Positions 19,512-28,546 of a stretch of 64,000 nt of DNA are shown piece after piece (the stretch's first letter is position 1; each line of letters begins with the position of its first letter). A program made the position numbers and the translations under genes. Location of the stretch: the NCBI RefSeq assembly GCF_002884495.1, contig NZ_KZ614145.1:186001-250000 (forward strand), read 5' to 3'. The notes beneath the pieces were generated by a model that saw nothing but the letters and a program-made list of their open reading frames with translations, was not told the DNA's origin and did not search any database. This stretch comes from Rummeliibacillus pycnus (GTDB lineage: Bacteria > Bacillota > Bacilli > Bacillales_A > Planococcaceae).

Positions 19512-20043
19512 TTTAATCATAATTATTTTATTATTTGCTGGACTAGTCAGTGGTGCTAGAAGAGGTTTAGTAGTTCAGCTAATCCAAATGGCAGGCTTTT
19601 TAATCTCAATTATTGTGGCTTATATCTATTATAAACCATTGGCGGGAAAATTAGTTCTTTGGATTCCATATCCTTCCGTTGATGAAAATACTACCTTAAA
19701 ATTTGCTGTAGAGCAATTAGATTTAAGCCAAACATTCTATCAATTATTAGCGTTTGCGTTAATATTCTTTGTGGTTAAGTTTGCTATACAAATAGTAGCA
19801 TCATTATTTGACTTTTTAAGATATATTCCACTACTAGGAGGATTAAATCGTATCTTAGGTGGTGTTTTTGGATTTATTGAGGCATACTTGCTTATTTTCA
19901 TCGTGCTCTATGTATTAGCACTACTCCCAATTGGAGGAATCCAAAAATATATAGACGGATCATTCTTAACGAAGTTAATGCTTGAATACACACCAATCAT
20001 ATCCAAAACATTCCAAAATTTATGGTTTGTTTATATGAAATAA
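19504..20043 (+). CDS. cvpA: CvpA family membrane protein
   Basis: 179-aa protein with four predicted membrane helices (about 2-20, 24-44, 79-101 and 112-139), matching the colicin V production family (B. subtilis YshB). It starts with ATG at 19504 inside the end of zapA, so the genes are coupled. Molecular function is not established for the family in Gram-positives. Confidence 0.9.
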   Translation: MVDLIIIILLFAGLVSGARRGLVVQLIQMAGFLISIIVAYIYYKPLAGKLVLWIPYPSVDENTTLKFAVEQLDLSQTFYQLLAFALIFFVVKFAIQIVASLFDFLRYIPLLGGLNRILGGVFGFIEAYLLIFIVLYVLALLPIGGIQKYIDGSFLTKLMLEYTPIISKTFQNLWFVYMK

Positions 20044-20054
20044 AAAGTTAAATT

Positions 20055-20084
20055 AGACTTCTCTCTTTAGAGGGAAGTCTTTTG
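20055..20084 (+). terminator. weak hairpin between cvpA and polX
   Basis: Stem around AGACTTC / GAAGTCT with a 12-nt centre and a short TTTT tail. It may partially end zapA-cvpA transcription before polX. Confidence 0.5.
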
Positions 20085-20104
20085 TTGATAAGGAGGAATA
20101 TACG

Positions 20105-21808
20105 ATGAACAAAAAGACAATCATTCAAACACTTGAGAAAATTGCCATCTATTTAGAACTTCAAGGTGTAAATCCTTTTAAAATAGCAGCATTCCGTAAA
20201 GCTGCAGCCGCATTAGAGGCGGATACAAGAAGTATAAGTGAAATCGAAGATATCACGAAAATTAAAGGAATTGGTAAAGGAACAGCATCTGTTATTCATG
20301 ACTTATTAGAGAATGGTCGATCAGAAGTACTCATTCAATTAGAACAAGAAGTTCCAAAGGGGTTACCACCCTTATTAAAATTACCTGGTCTTGGAGGAAA
20401 GAAAATCGCTAAGCTTTATCAAGAACTTGGTGTAGATTCCGCAGACAGTTTGAAAAAAGCCTGTGAAGAAGGGAAAGTATCGACTCTTTCTGGTTTTGGA
20501 AAGAAAACAGAAGAAAAAATTTTAAAAGAACTTGAGAGTTTCGGGAAAAGAGCAGAGTTTCATCCAGTATGGTTATTAGAAGAAATAGTAGCTGATATAG
20601 AAGAGATATTACACGAAATACCTGAAATCGAACAATCCTCAGTGGCAGGTAGCTTTAGACGTGTAAAAGAGCAAAGTAAAGACGTTGATTTTATCATTGC
20701 AACAAGTAATCCTGAAGCTGTGAAAGAAGCGTTACTATCAAAATTAGTAACAAAAGAAATTATTGCAGCAGGGGATACCAAAGTTTCAGTTACACTTCAA
20801 ACAGATGATATCAATGTTGACTTTCGTTTAGTAACATTTGATGAATATGCAACAGCACTTCATCATTTTACGGGTTCAAAAGAACATAATGTGCGAATGC
20901 GTCAAATTGCAAAAGAACGTGGTGAGAAAATTAGTGAATATGGGGTAGAACAAGCAGATGGATCCGTTTTAACGTTTCATTCCGAAAAAGAGTTCTTTGC
21001 TCATTTTGACTTACCTTTTATCCCACCTACAGTAAGAGCAGGGAATCGTGAATTTGAACGTTTAGAACAAATCCCTCAACTTGTGCAAGTAAGCGATATC
21101 AAATCTGATTTACATATGCACACAACATGGTCTGATGGTGCGCATGCTGTTCATGAGATGGGTGAAGCATTACTAGAAAAAAGATATCAATACGCAGTCA
21201 TTACCGATCACTCCCAATATTTAAAGGTAGCCAATGGACTTACTCCAGAACGATTACTTGAACAACGTAAAGAAATATGGACTTTTAATGAAAAACATCC
21301 AAACTTCCGTCTGTTAGCAGGAACTGAGATGGATATTTTACCCGATGGATCACTTGATTTTGAAGATGACGTAATGGAAGAGCTAGACTTTGTGATCGCA
21401 TCTATTCACTCCAGTTTTTCACAACCACAAGAGAAGATTATGGAAAGACTCCATAATGCGATGAAAAATCCACATGTTGATATGATTGCTCATCCAACAG
21501 GTCGTGTTATTGGTCAGAGAGAGGGTTATAATCCTGATATAGCTCAGCTTATTGCATGGGCTAAAGAATATGGTAAAATTTTAGAGTTAAATGCAAATCC
21601 ATATCGCTTAGATCTTTGCATGGAGCATTTAGAAATGGCTGCCGAGGCAGGAGTTCCGATAGCCATTAATACAGATGCACATGCTATCGAGCAACTTCGT
21701 TTTATGGAAATTGGCACAAAATATGCGCAAAAAGCATGGTTGAAAAAAGAAAATATCGTTAACACTTGGTCGTTAGATGACTTTGTGAAGTATATAGAGA
21801 AGAAATAG
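20105..21808 (+). CDS. polX: DNA polymerase X family protein (PolX)
   Basis: 567-aa repair polymerase. Domain order: HhH-containing 8-kDa-like domain (about 1-150, with KGIGKGTASVI and LPGLGGKKIAKL hairpins), nucleotidyltransferase core with the metal-binding GSFRR and KDVDFIIA motifs (about 180-320), then a C-terminal PHP domain beginning SDLHMHTTWSDG (about 336). The PHP domain supplies 3'-5' exonuclease and AP-endonuclease activities in B. subtilis PolX. It lies upstream of mutS2, as in B. subtilis. Confidence 0.95.
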   Translation: MNKKTIIQTLEKIAIYLELQGVNPFKIAAFRKAAAALEADTRSISEIEDITKIKGIGKGTASVIHDLLENGRSEVLIQLEQEVPKGLPPLLKLPGLGGKKIAKLYQELGVDSADSLKKACEEGKVSTLSGFGKKTEEKILKELESFGKRAEFHPVWLLEEIVADIEEILHEIPEIEQSSVAGSFRRVKEQSKDVDFIIATSNPEAVKEALLSKLVTKEIIAAGDTKVSVTLQTDDINVDFRLVTFDEYATALHHFTGSKEHNVRMRQIAKERGEKISEYGVEQADGSVLTFHSEKEFFAHFDLPFIPPTVRAGNREFERLEQIPQLVQVSDIKSDLHMHTTWSDGAHAVHEMGEALLEKRYQYAVITDHSQYLKVANGLTPERLLEQRKEIWTFNEKHPNFRLLAGTEMDILPDGSLDFEDDVMEELDFVIASIHSSFSQPQEKIMERLHNAMKNPHVDMIAHPTGRVIGQREGYNPDIAQLIAWAKEYGKILELNANPYRLDLCMEHLEMAAEAGVPIAINTDAHAIEQLRFMEIGTKYAQKAWLKKENIVNTWSLDDFVKYIEKK

Positions 21809-21822
21809 GAGGTGTTTTTTAA

Positions 21823-24189
21823 GTGATAGCAGAACGCGCACTAAAAACACTAGAGTTTGATAAAGTACGAGCTCAAGTAGCTACTTATTGTACAAGTTCA
21901 ATTGGTACTTCAGCAATTGAAAAGTTAACTCCTGAAACAGATTTAGAAAAAGTAAAATCACTATTAGATGAGATGGATGAAGGTCTTTCAATTCTTCGAG
22001 TAAAAGCAAATGTACCAATGGGAGGGATTTTTGATATTCGTCCGCATGCAAAACGTGCACAAATTGGTGGTATGCTTAGTCCTCAAGAATTAATGGAAAT
22101 TTCAAGTACCATTCGAGCAAGTCGTATTTTCCGTGAATTTATAGAAGAAATTGAAGGTGAAGGGGATATCCAAATTCCTCACTTCATTCAGAAGAAAAAT
22201 GATATTCCGGTTCTAACGGGATTACAACATGAAATTAATTCTTGTATTGATGAAAATGCAGGTGTAATGGATTCAGCAAGTTCTGAATTGCGTTCCATCC
22301 GACAACAACTTCGATCACAGGAAGCACGAGTACGTGAAAAATTAGCAAGTTTAACACGTGGTAGCAATGCATCTAAAATGCTATCAGATTCAATTATTAC
22401 GATTCGTAATGACCGTTTTGTGATTCCTGTTAAACAAGAATACCGTAGCCATTATGGTGGAATCGTACATGATCAATCAGCTTCTGGGCAAACACTTTAT
22501 ATCGAACCAGATGCTGTCGTACAAGCGAATAATGAAATTCACCGTTTAAAAGCGAAAGAAAAGGTAGAAATTCAGAAAATTTTACTACATCTTTCTGCAT
22601 TAGTACAAGAAGTGGCGCACTCCTTATTTACACTTGTTCAATTACTAGGTGAAATTGATGTTATTTTAGCCAAAGCAAAATATGGCCAAGCCAATAAATG
22701 TACAATGCCTCTTATGAATGATGAAGGTTATATGAACTTGGGAAAGGCTCGTCACCCTCTATTGCCAATTGATGTTGCAGTAGCAAACGATATTGAATTC
22801 GGACGCGATATTACAGCAATCGTAATTACTGGCCCTAATACAGGGGGGAAAACCGTCACACTTAAAACAGTTGGCTTATGCACATTAATGGCACAGGCTG
22901 GTATTCCAATACCTGCACTAGATGGCTCAGAGCTTTCAGTCTTTACACAACTATTTGCAGATATTGGCGATGAACAATCTATTGAACAAAGTTTATCTAC
23001 ATTCTCTAGCCATATGGTGAACATTGTGGATATTCTAAAACAATTTGATGAACATTCACTTGTCCTATTTGATGAATTAGGAGCGGGGACTGACCCTCAA
23101 GAAGGTGCAGCGCTTGCCATTTCAATTTTAGATGAAGTGCATGGTAGGGGTGCTCGCGTCATGGCAACAACCCATTATCCGGAGCTAAAAGCATACGGCT
23201 ATAATCGTCAAGGTGTAGTCAATGCAAGTGTTGAATTTGATGTTGAAACACTGAGTCCAACTTATCGCTTATTAATTGGTGTTCCTGGGCGAAGTAATGC
23301 CTTTGAAATTTCTTCGCGTTTAGGATTACCTGAACATATTATTAAAAGTGCAAAATCATTTACTGGAACAGACCGTCATGAAGTTGAGTCAATGATTGCA
23401 TCATTGGAAGAAAGTCGTCGTAAATCCGAAGCAGATGCAGAGCGTTCACATCAACTGCTTGAGGAAGCTGAAAAACTTCAAGCTGAACTTGACGCTAAGT
23501 TAAAAGATTACGAAGAAAACAAAGAAGAGTTAGCGAAAAAGGCGAAGGAAAAAGCGCGTAAAATTGTTGAAGATGCAAAAAGAGAAGCGGAAGAAGTGAT
23601 CGCTGAACTTCACAAAATGCGTTTAAATGCAAACAAAGTTGTCAAAGAGCATGAAATTATTGAAGCTCGAAAACGTCTTGAAGAAGCTGCTCCTATGGAA
23701 AATCGTATTTTGAAAAAACAACGCCAAGCAAATGCTCGCGCTGTCAACCTTCAAAAGGGCGATGAAGTAAAGGTCTTAAGCTATGGTCAAAAAGGAACTT
23801 TGCTCGAAAAAGTATCTGACAAAGAATGGATCGTCCAAATTGGTATTTTGAAGATGAAACTTGATGAATCAGACTTAGAATATGTAAAACCTGAGAAAGT
23901 GAAAGATACAGTTTCAGTAGCAAACGTTCGTAATCGAGATTCATATGTTAAACTTGAATTAGATTTACGTGGTGAACGCTATGAAGACGCAATGATTCGA
24001 ACGGAAAAATACTTGGACGATGCATTATTATCAAATTATAACCGGGTATCTATTATCCATGGTAAAGGCACAGGTGCGTTGCGACAAGGTATACAATCAC
24101 TACTCAAACGACATAAACGCGTGAAATCATTCCGTTACGGTGAAGCGGGTGAAGGTGGCTATGGCGTAACTGTTGTTGAGTTAAAATAG
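21823..24189 (+). CDS. mutS2: endonuclease MutS2 (RqcU)
   Basis: 788-aa MutS family protein without the mismatch-recognition domain. The MutS core and lever (about 1-310) are followed by the ATPase domain with Walker A GPNTGGKTVTLKT (about 333) and Walker B LVLFDELGAGTDP, a long charged coiled coil (about 515-630), a KOW-like segment, and the C-terminal Smr domain (about 710-788) with LDLRGERYEDA and HGKGTGALR. In B. subtilis MutS2 acts on collided ribosomes as well as on recombination intermediates. Start is GTG at 21823 with AGGAGG upstream. Confidence 0.95.
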   Translation: MIAERALKTLEFDKVRAQVATYCTSSIGTSAIEKLTPETDLEKVKSLLDEMDEGLSILRVKANVPMGGIFDIRPHAKRAQIGGMLSPQELMEISSTIRASRIFREFIEEIEGEGDIQIPHFIQKKNDIPVLTGLQHEINSCIDENAGVMDSASSELRSIRQQLRSQEARVREKLASLTRGSNASKMLSDSIITIRNDRFVIPVKQEYRSHYGGIVHDQSASGQTLYIEPDAVVQANNEIHRLKAKEKVEIQKILLHLSALVQEVAHSLFTLVQLLGEIDVILAKAKYGQANKCTMPLMNDEGYMNLGKARHPLLPIDVAVANDIEFGRDITAIVITGPNTGGKTVTLKTVGLCTLMAQAGIPIPALDGSELSVFTQLFADIGDEQSIEQSLSTFSSHMVNIVDILKQFDEHSLVLFDELGAGTDPQEGAALAISILDEVHGRGARVMATTHYPELKAYGYNRQGVVNASVEFDVETLSPTYRLLIGVPGRSNAFEISSRLGLPEHIIKSAKSFTGTDRHEVESMIASLEESRRKSEADAERSHQLLEEAEKLQAELDAKLKDYEENKEELAKKAKEKARKIVEDAKREAEEVIAELHKMRLNANKVVKEHEIIEARKRLEEAAPMENRILKKQRQANARAVNLQKGDEVKVLSYGQKGTLLEKVSDKEWIVQIGILKMKLDESDLEYVKPEKVKDTVSVANVRNRDSYVKLELDLRGERYEDAMIRTEKYLDDALLSNYNRVSIIHGKGTGALRQGIQSLLKRHKRVKSFRYGEAGEGGYGVTVVELK

Positions 24190-24217
24190 AGAAAGAAAAT
24201 TTGGGGGGTGGGATTGT

Positions 24218-24631
24218 ATGTTACTAAATAGCTTTTGGCAGCATCCTATTGTTGAAACAACAGGATATTTTAGTGTAGTCGTACTTTGTCTGGTAGTGGC
24301 CATGGTATTATTTGAGCTGGTTACCAAATATAAAAATTGGCAAGAAATAAAGAATGGCAATGTTGCAGTATCTTTAGCGACTGGTGGGAAAATATTAGGG
24401 GTATGTAATATTTTTCGCTACTCCATTGAACGTCATAATTCACTTATTGAAATGATTGGATGGGGATTGTTTGGATTTATCTTACTAATTTTTGCTTATA
24501 TTCTCTATGAATTTTTGACGCCTACATTTAAAATCGATCATGAAATTGAAAAGGATAATAGATCAGTTGGATTTATTTCCTTTACGATTTCAGTTGGATT
24601 ATCATTTGTCATAGGAGCAAGTATTTCTTAG
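24218..24631 (+). CDS. yshE: DUF350 membrane protein YshE
   Basis: 137-aa protein with four hydrophobic helices (about 15-38, 48-65, 77-102 and 115-136). The segment GNVAVSLATGGKILGVCNIFRYSI is typical of DUF350 proteins, which form two repeats of the same helix pair. Position directly after mutS2 equals B. subtilis yshE. Function unknown. GTGGGATTGT precedes the ATG, a weak ribosome-binding site. Confidence 0.88.
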   Translation: MLLNSFWQHPIVETTGYFSVVVLCLVVAMVLFELVTKYKNWQEIKNGNVAVSLATGGKILGVCNIFRYSIERHNSLIEMIGWGLFGFILLIFAYILYEFLTPTFKIDHEIEKDNRSVGFISFTISVGLSFVIGASIS

Positions 24632-24650
24632 TCGTTTAGGAGAATTATAT

Positions 24651-24731
24651 ATGGAAACTTTAGCGAAAGTGTTGATGGTTATTTGTGGTCTCTTCATCCT
24701 ATCTGGAATTATATATTTATTTATGCATTAA
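24651..24731 (+). CDS. 26-aa single-pass membrane peptide
   Basis: Short frame ATG to TAA with a good TTAGGAGA site 8-14 nt upstream. The translation METLAKVLMVICGLFILSG continues with a hydrophobic stretch to LFMH, so nearly the whole peptide is one membrane helix. It starts 19 nt after the yshE stop and lies before the terminator, so it would be the last cistron of the operon. It may be a chance frame, but the ribosome-binding site and hydrophobic profile support a real small membrane protein. Confidence 0.5.
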   Translation: METLAKVLMVICGLFILSGIIYLFMH

Positions 24732-24798
24732 ATATAAAGCTGTAATCGAATTACTTCTGAAGCGGAAGTATTAAAGATTTATGCTTATGCAAAATCTC

Positions 24799-24848
24799 AG
24801 ACTGTAGTCAAACTTGAAAATTTTTGAGTTTGCCTGCAGTCTTTTTTC
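24799..24848 (+). terminator. terminator of the zapA-yshE gene cluster
   Basis: Long imperfect stem AGACTGTAGTCAAACT / AGTTTGCCTGCAGTCT followed by TTTTTT. Confidence 0.85.
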
Positions 24849-24869
24849 TATAAAAAAAGATACATAAGA

Positions 24870-25060
24870 GCGTTGATTTTCGCTTCGGTGTACGCTTTCC
24901 GCTTGCGAACGTTGAGCCTCCTCAGGGCAACAGGATGTTGGTCATGGAGTCGTTGCCACAGGATGTGGCGTTCTTAGACTCCGTTCCTTAATCGCACTCC
25001 GGGGTCGCATCTGTTTCACTTTCCCGCATAATATGAATGAGCCTGACACTATCCTCCGTT
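24870..25060 (-). repeat. degenerate intergenic repeat, reverse-oriented copy
   Basis: Contains reverse-complement counterparts of the 62148-62259 repeat: TTCGCTT, ACGCTTTCCGC, GAGCCTCCTC, GTTTCACTTTCCCGC and GACTCCG. It is longer and interrupted by a segment with two AGGATGTKG units, so it is probably an old or rearranged copy. Confidence 0.55.
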
Positions 25061-25238
25061 CCAATCAACTATATACTTAAATGTACAATGCACTATTTAT
25101 GATAGCTTTAAAATACACCATCCCAGTTTACATACTAAGATTAGACTTGTACCTACTCATCTTTATGAATGAAAAGTAGAATAATGCTCGAATAGATTAA
25201 TTTTTATCTAGAAAATTCATGAAAATAATAATTATCAA

Positions 25239-25267
25239 TTGAAAGCGTTATCTATATTACTTATAAT
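25239..25267 (+). promoter_or_regulatory. lcfA promoter overlapped by a CcpA cre site
   Basis: TTGAAA (25239-25244) and TATAAT (25262-25267) have a 17-bp spacer. The 15-mer TTGAAAGCGTTATCT at 25239-25253 matches the cre consensus WTGNAANCGNWNNCW at every defined position, so CcpA binding would block the -35 region. In B. subtilis the FadR regulon is also under catabolite repression. Confidence 0.8.
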
Positions 25268-25313
25268 TAAATTTATAAATATTCTAACAATTTGTAAAAA
25301 GGGGGCGTTTCGA

Positions 25314-27002
25314 TTGACTGAAAAGATTTGGTTAAAGAACTATCCGCCTAATATTCCTACAACATTGGAGTACGAAGAAATTCCATTACAAGAATATTTG
25401 ACGAGGGCTGTTGAGAAAACTCCTAACAAAATTGCAATTCATTTTCTTGGAAAAGATATTCCGTATAAAGAGCTATATGAATCTTCCTTAAAATTTGCAA
25501 ATTACTTAGTGAAAATAGGCATTGAAAAAGGAGATCGGGTAGCAATTATGTTGCCAAACTGTCCACAAAGCGTTATTGCATACTATGGTGTTTTATATGC
25601 TGGTGGTACAGTTGTTCAGACAAATCCACTTTATACAGAGCGTGAAGTAGAGTATCAGCTTAAGGATGCAGGTGCAAAAGTAATTGTTACATTAGATGTA
25701 CTTTATCCCCGATTGATGAAAGTATGGAAGAATACAGATTTAGAGAATATGATTGTTACGAGTATTAGAGATTTTTTACCATTCCCTAAAAATCTACTGT
25801 ATCCGTTTATTCAAAAAAGAGAATACGGTTTTAAAGTGACAGTAGAGCATAGCGGATCAAATCATCTCTTTTCAGAAATCATGAAAATTGGCGAAATAAA
25901 TGCCATTAAAATAACTTCAAATTATGAAAATGACATAGCGTTACTTCAATATACTGGTGGCACAACAGGGTTTCCAAAAGGTGTTATGCTCACCCATAAA
26001 AACCTAGTCGCAAACGTACAGATGTGTAGTGCGTGGATGTCAGAATGTACACCTGGAAAAGAGGTCATTATGGGCGTTTTGCCGTTTTTCCATGTATATG
26101 GCATGACAACTGTTTTATTACTGTCAGTAATGAGAGGAGATAAGATGGTGTTACTGCCAAAATTTAATGCGGCTGAAGCGTTGAAAACCATTCAAAAACA
26201 GAAAACAACATTATTCCCTGGAGCTCCAACTTTGTACATTGGTTTACTGAATCATCCTGATTTAAATAAGTACGATCTTTCTTCCATCAAAGCATGTATT
26301 AGTGGCTCAGCCCCTCTACCAGTTGAAGTCCAAGAGAGATTTGAGAAAGTGACAGGTGGAAAGTTAGTTGAAGGATATGGTTTAACCGAATCTTCACCTG
26401 TAACACACGCAAACTTTATATGGCATAAAGAGCGTGTAAAAGGATCAATTGGTGTTCCATGGCCAGATACGGATGCTGCAATTTTCAGCCCTGATACGAA
26501 AGAACAGTTACCAATTGGTGAAATCGGTGAAATAGCTGTAAAAGGTCCTCAAGTGATGAAAGGTTATTGGAATCGTCCAGAAGATACTGAGATGACATTG
26601 CGAGATGGTTGGTTGTTAACGGGAGATTTAGGTTATATGAATGAAGATGGCTATTTTTTTGTCGTCGATCGTAAAAAAGATATTATTATTGCAGGAGGCT
26701 ATAATATCTATCCACGAGAAGTAGAAGAAGTATTATATGAACATGATGCTATACAGGAATGTGTAGTCGCTGGTGTTCCAGATCCATATCGTGGTGAAAC
26801 GGTTAAAGCATATATTGTATTAAAAGAAGGCTATCAAGTATCAGAAGAAGAATTAAATAAATACTGTAGAGAAAATTTAGCTGCATATAAGGTGCCACGT
26901 ATCTATGATTTTCGAAAAGAATTACCGAAAACGGCTGTAGGTAAAATTTTGCGAAGAACATTAGTGGAAGAGGAAAAGTCAACTATAGAACAAACAATAT
27001 AA
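25314..27002 (+). CDS. lcfA: long-chain fatty acid-CoA ligase
   Basis: 562-aa ANL-superfamily acyl-CoA synthetase that activates fatty acids with ATP and CoA. The AMP-binding motif YTGGTTGFPKGV, the GYGLTE segment, WLLTGDLGYMNEDGYF and the C-terminal PKTAVGKILRR lysine motif are all present. The TTG at 25314 with AAAGGGGGCG upstream gives the family length; an in-frame ATG at 25239 would add 25 residues and sits on the -35 box. It heads the beta-oxidation operon. Mutation or loss is not suggested; all core motifs are intact. Confidence 0.93.
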   Translation: MTEKIWLKNYPPNIPTTLEYEEIPLQEYLTRAVEKTPNKIAIHFLGKDIPYKELYESSLKFANYLVKIGIEKGDRVAIMLPNCPQSVIAYYGVLYAGGTVVQTNPLYTEREVEYQLKDAGAKVIVTLDVLYPRLMKVWKNTDLENMIVTSIRDFLPFPKNLLYPFIQKREYGFKVTVEHSGSNHLFSEIMKIGEINAIKITSNYENDIALLQYTGGTTGFPKGVMLTHKNLVANVQMCSAWMSECTPGKEVIMGVLPFFHVYGMTTVLLLSVMRGDKMVLLPKFNAAEALKTIQKQKTTLFPGAPTLYIGLLNHPDLNKYDLSSIKACISGSAPLPVEVQERFEKVTGGKLVEGYGLTESSPVTHANFIWHKERVKGSIGVPWPDTDAAIFSPDTKEQLPIGEIGEIAVKGPQVMKGYWNRPEDTEMTLRDGWLLTGDLGYMNEDGYFFVVDRKKDIIIAGGYNIYPREVEEVLYEHDAIQECVVAGVPDPYRGETVKAYIVLKEGYQVSEEELNKYCRENLAAYKVPRIYDFRKELPKTAVGKILRRTLVEEEKSTIEQTI

Positions 27003-27018
27003 AAACATAAACCCTTAC

Positions 27019-27072
27019 TTGACAATAATCGGTTGAAAATATATCATGAAAACATGAATGAATAGTCATTCA
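27019..27072 (+). promoter_or_regulatory. promoter and perfect FadR box in front of fadR
   Basis: TTGACA (27019-27024), 17-bp spacer, TATCAT (27042-27047), then TGAATGAATAGTCATTCA at 27055-27072. The 18-mer is a perfect palindrome half-pair and fits the B. subtilis FadR consensus TGAATGAMTANTCATTCA. It lies just downstream of the -10 box and would be a roadblock operator, relieved by long-chain acyl-CoA. Confidence 0.88.
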
Positions 27073-27103
27073 TATTTTTGTAATTAAACCGGTGGTGATC
27101 ATA

Positions 27104-27688
27104 TTGAAGAAAAACAAACCAAAATATAAACAAATAATTGACGCTGCTGTCATTGTAATTGCGGATAATGGTTATCACCAAGCGCAAGTTTCCAAAATTG
27201 CAAAACAAGCTGGCGTTGCTGATGGAACCATTTATTTATATTTTAAAAACAAAGAAGATATATTAATTTCAGTTTTTAAGGAAAAAATGTCTTTATTTGT
27301 TGATAATTTACAAGATATAATAAAAGAGAGTTCTTCAGCTTCAGAAATGCTCTACAAGATGATAGAGGGACATTTTAAAGTACTATCAGAAGATCATCAT
27401 TTAGCAATCGTTACGCAATTAGAACTTCGTCAATCTAATAAGGATCTTCGATTAAAAATCAACAGCATTCTAAAAGAATATCTAAAATTACTTGATGAGA
27501 TTTTAAAAAAGGGTATTGAAGCTGGTGAATTTATGCAAGACATGGATATTCGTCTTGTAAGACAAGTAATTTTTGGAACGATTGATGAAGTGTCGACAAC
27601 ATGGGTCATGAAAGAGCAAAAGTATGATTTAGTTGCAATGGCACCTCGCGTTCATCAGATTTTGTTAAAAGGGATTCAAAAGGGGTAG
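27104..27688 (+). CDS. fadR: TetR-family fatty acid degradation regulator FadR
   Basis: 194-aa TetR repressor. The N-terminal HTH reads IIDAAVIVIADNGYHQAQVSKIAKQAGVADGTIYLYFKNKEDIL (about 10-53) and the C-terminal domain should bind acyl-CoA. TTG at 27104 with GGTGGTGAT upstream is preferred over GTGs at 27092 and 27095, which would overlap the ribosome-binding site; it also gives the same length as B. subtilis FadR. It probably represses its own operon through the box at 27055 and ysmA through a second box at 39169. Confidence 0.92.
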   Translation: MKKNKPKYKQIIDAAVIVIADNGYHQAQVSKIAKQAGVADGTIYLYFKNKEDILISVFKEKMSLFVDNLQDIIKESSSASEMLYKMIEGHFKVLSEDHHLAIVTQLELRQSNKDLRLKINSILKEYLKLLDEILKKGIEAGEFMQDMDIRLVRQVIFGTIDEVSTTWVMKEQKYDLVAMAPRVHQILLKGIQKG

Positions 27689-27693
27689 TAAGT

Positions 27694-27732
27694 TGGCAAA
27701 GTGTCACAACTTTGCCACATACATATTTTTTA
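27694..27732 (+). terminator. hairpin between fadR and fadB
   Basis: Perfect 9-bp stem TGGCAAAGT / ACTTTGCCA with a 6-nt loop, then CATACATATTTTTT. It could be a weak terminator or attenuator that lowers fadB-etfBA expression relative to fadR. Confidence 0.5.
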
Positions 27733-27751
27733 ACAAAGGAGGAAATGGGGA

Positions 27752-28525
27752 ATGGAATATCTAAATTATACAGTGGATGAAGGAGTTGCAATCACAACTA
27801 TTAATCGTCCACCTGCAAATGCACTATCTCGTGCGTTAATCGAAGAGGTAAATCTTTTATTAGATGCTGTTGAAAATGATGAAGATGTACGAGTTGTATT
27901 GCTACATGGTGAGGGTAGATTCTTTTCTGCTGGAGCAGATATTAAAGAATTTACGAAAGTATCATCGGAAAAAGAGTTTGAAACTTTATCAACTCGTGGA
28001 CAAGATGTTTTTGAGAGACTTGAGAAGTTTTCAAAACCAGTAATTGCTGCTATACATGGAGCAGCTCTTGGTGGTGGTCTTGAACTAGCAATGAGCTGTC
28101 ACTTCCGCTATGTGAGTGAAACAGCAAAATTAGGTTTACCAGAATTGCAACTTGGCTTAATCCCTGGTTTTGGTGGTACACAACGTCTACCACGTTATGT
28201 GGGAGTTGCAAAAGCAGCTGAAATGATGTTCACAAGTGAACCGATTTCAGGAGTAGATGCCGTAAAATGGGGCCTTGCAAATCGTGCAGTTCCAGAGGAA
28301 TCTCTATTAGAGGAGGCATTAAAAACCGCCAAGAAAATTGCAAAGAAAAGCCCGGTCGCATTAAAAACAGCAATAGAAATGTTGCAATTTACCAAAGCAA
28401 CTTCTTTCTACGATGGAATTACAGCTGAAGCAAAAGGTTTCGGAACTGTTTTTGTGACAAAAGACGCGAAAGAAGGAATCACTGCATTTATCGAAAAAAG
28501 AGAGCCTGTTTTCAAAGGACAATAA
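27752..28525 (+). CDS. fadB: enoyl-CoA hydratase FadB
   Basis: 257-aa crotonase-fold enzyme hydrating trans-2-enoyl-CoA in beta-oxidation. The oxyanion-hole region FFSAGADIKEF, the GAALGGGLELAMSCHFR segment with the first catalytic Glu, and GLPELQLGLIPGFGGTQRLPR with the second catalytic Glu are intact, so hydratase rather than isomerase-only activity is expected. CAAAGGAGG precedes the ATG. It lies between fadR and etfB as in B. subtilis. Confidence 0.93.
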   Translation: MEYLNYTVDEGVAITTINRPPANALSRALIEEVNLLLDAVENDEDVRVVLLHGEGRFFSAGADIKEFTKVSSEKEFETLSTRGQDVFERLEKFSKPVIAAIHGAALGGGLELAMSCHFRYVSETAKLGLPELQLGLIPGFGGTQRLPRYVGVAKAAEMMFTSEPISGVDAVKWGLANRAVPEESLLEEALKTAKKIAKKSPVALKTAIEMLQFTKATSFYDGITAEAKGFGTVFVTKDAKEGITAFIEKREPVFKGQ

Positions 28526-28546
28526 AAGTATTAGGGGGTTAATAAT

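Larger units (their letters stand above)
24732..25313. other. 582-bp intergenic region between the yshE operon and lcfA
   Basis: Holds a strong terminator (24799-24848), a degenerate copy of the intergenic repeat family in reverse orientation (24870-25060), about 170 bp of featureless AT-rich DNA, and the cre-overlapping lcfA promoter (25239-25267). Confidence 0.7.
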
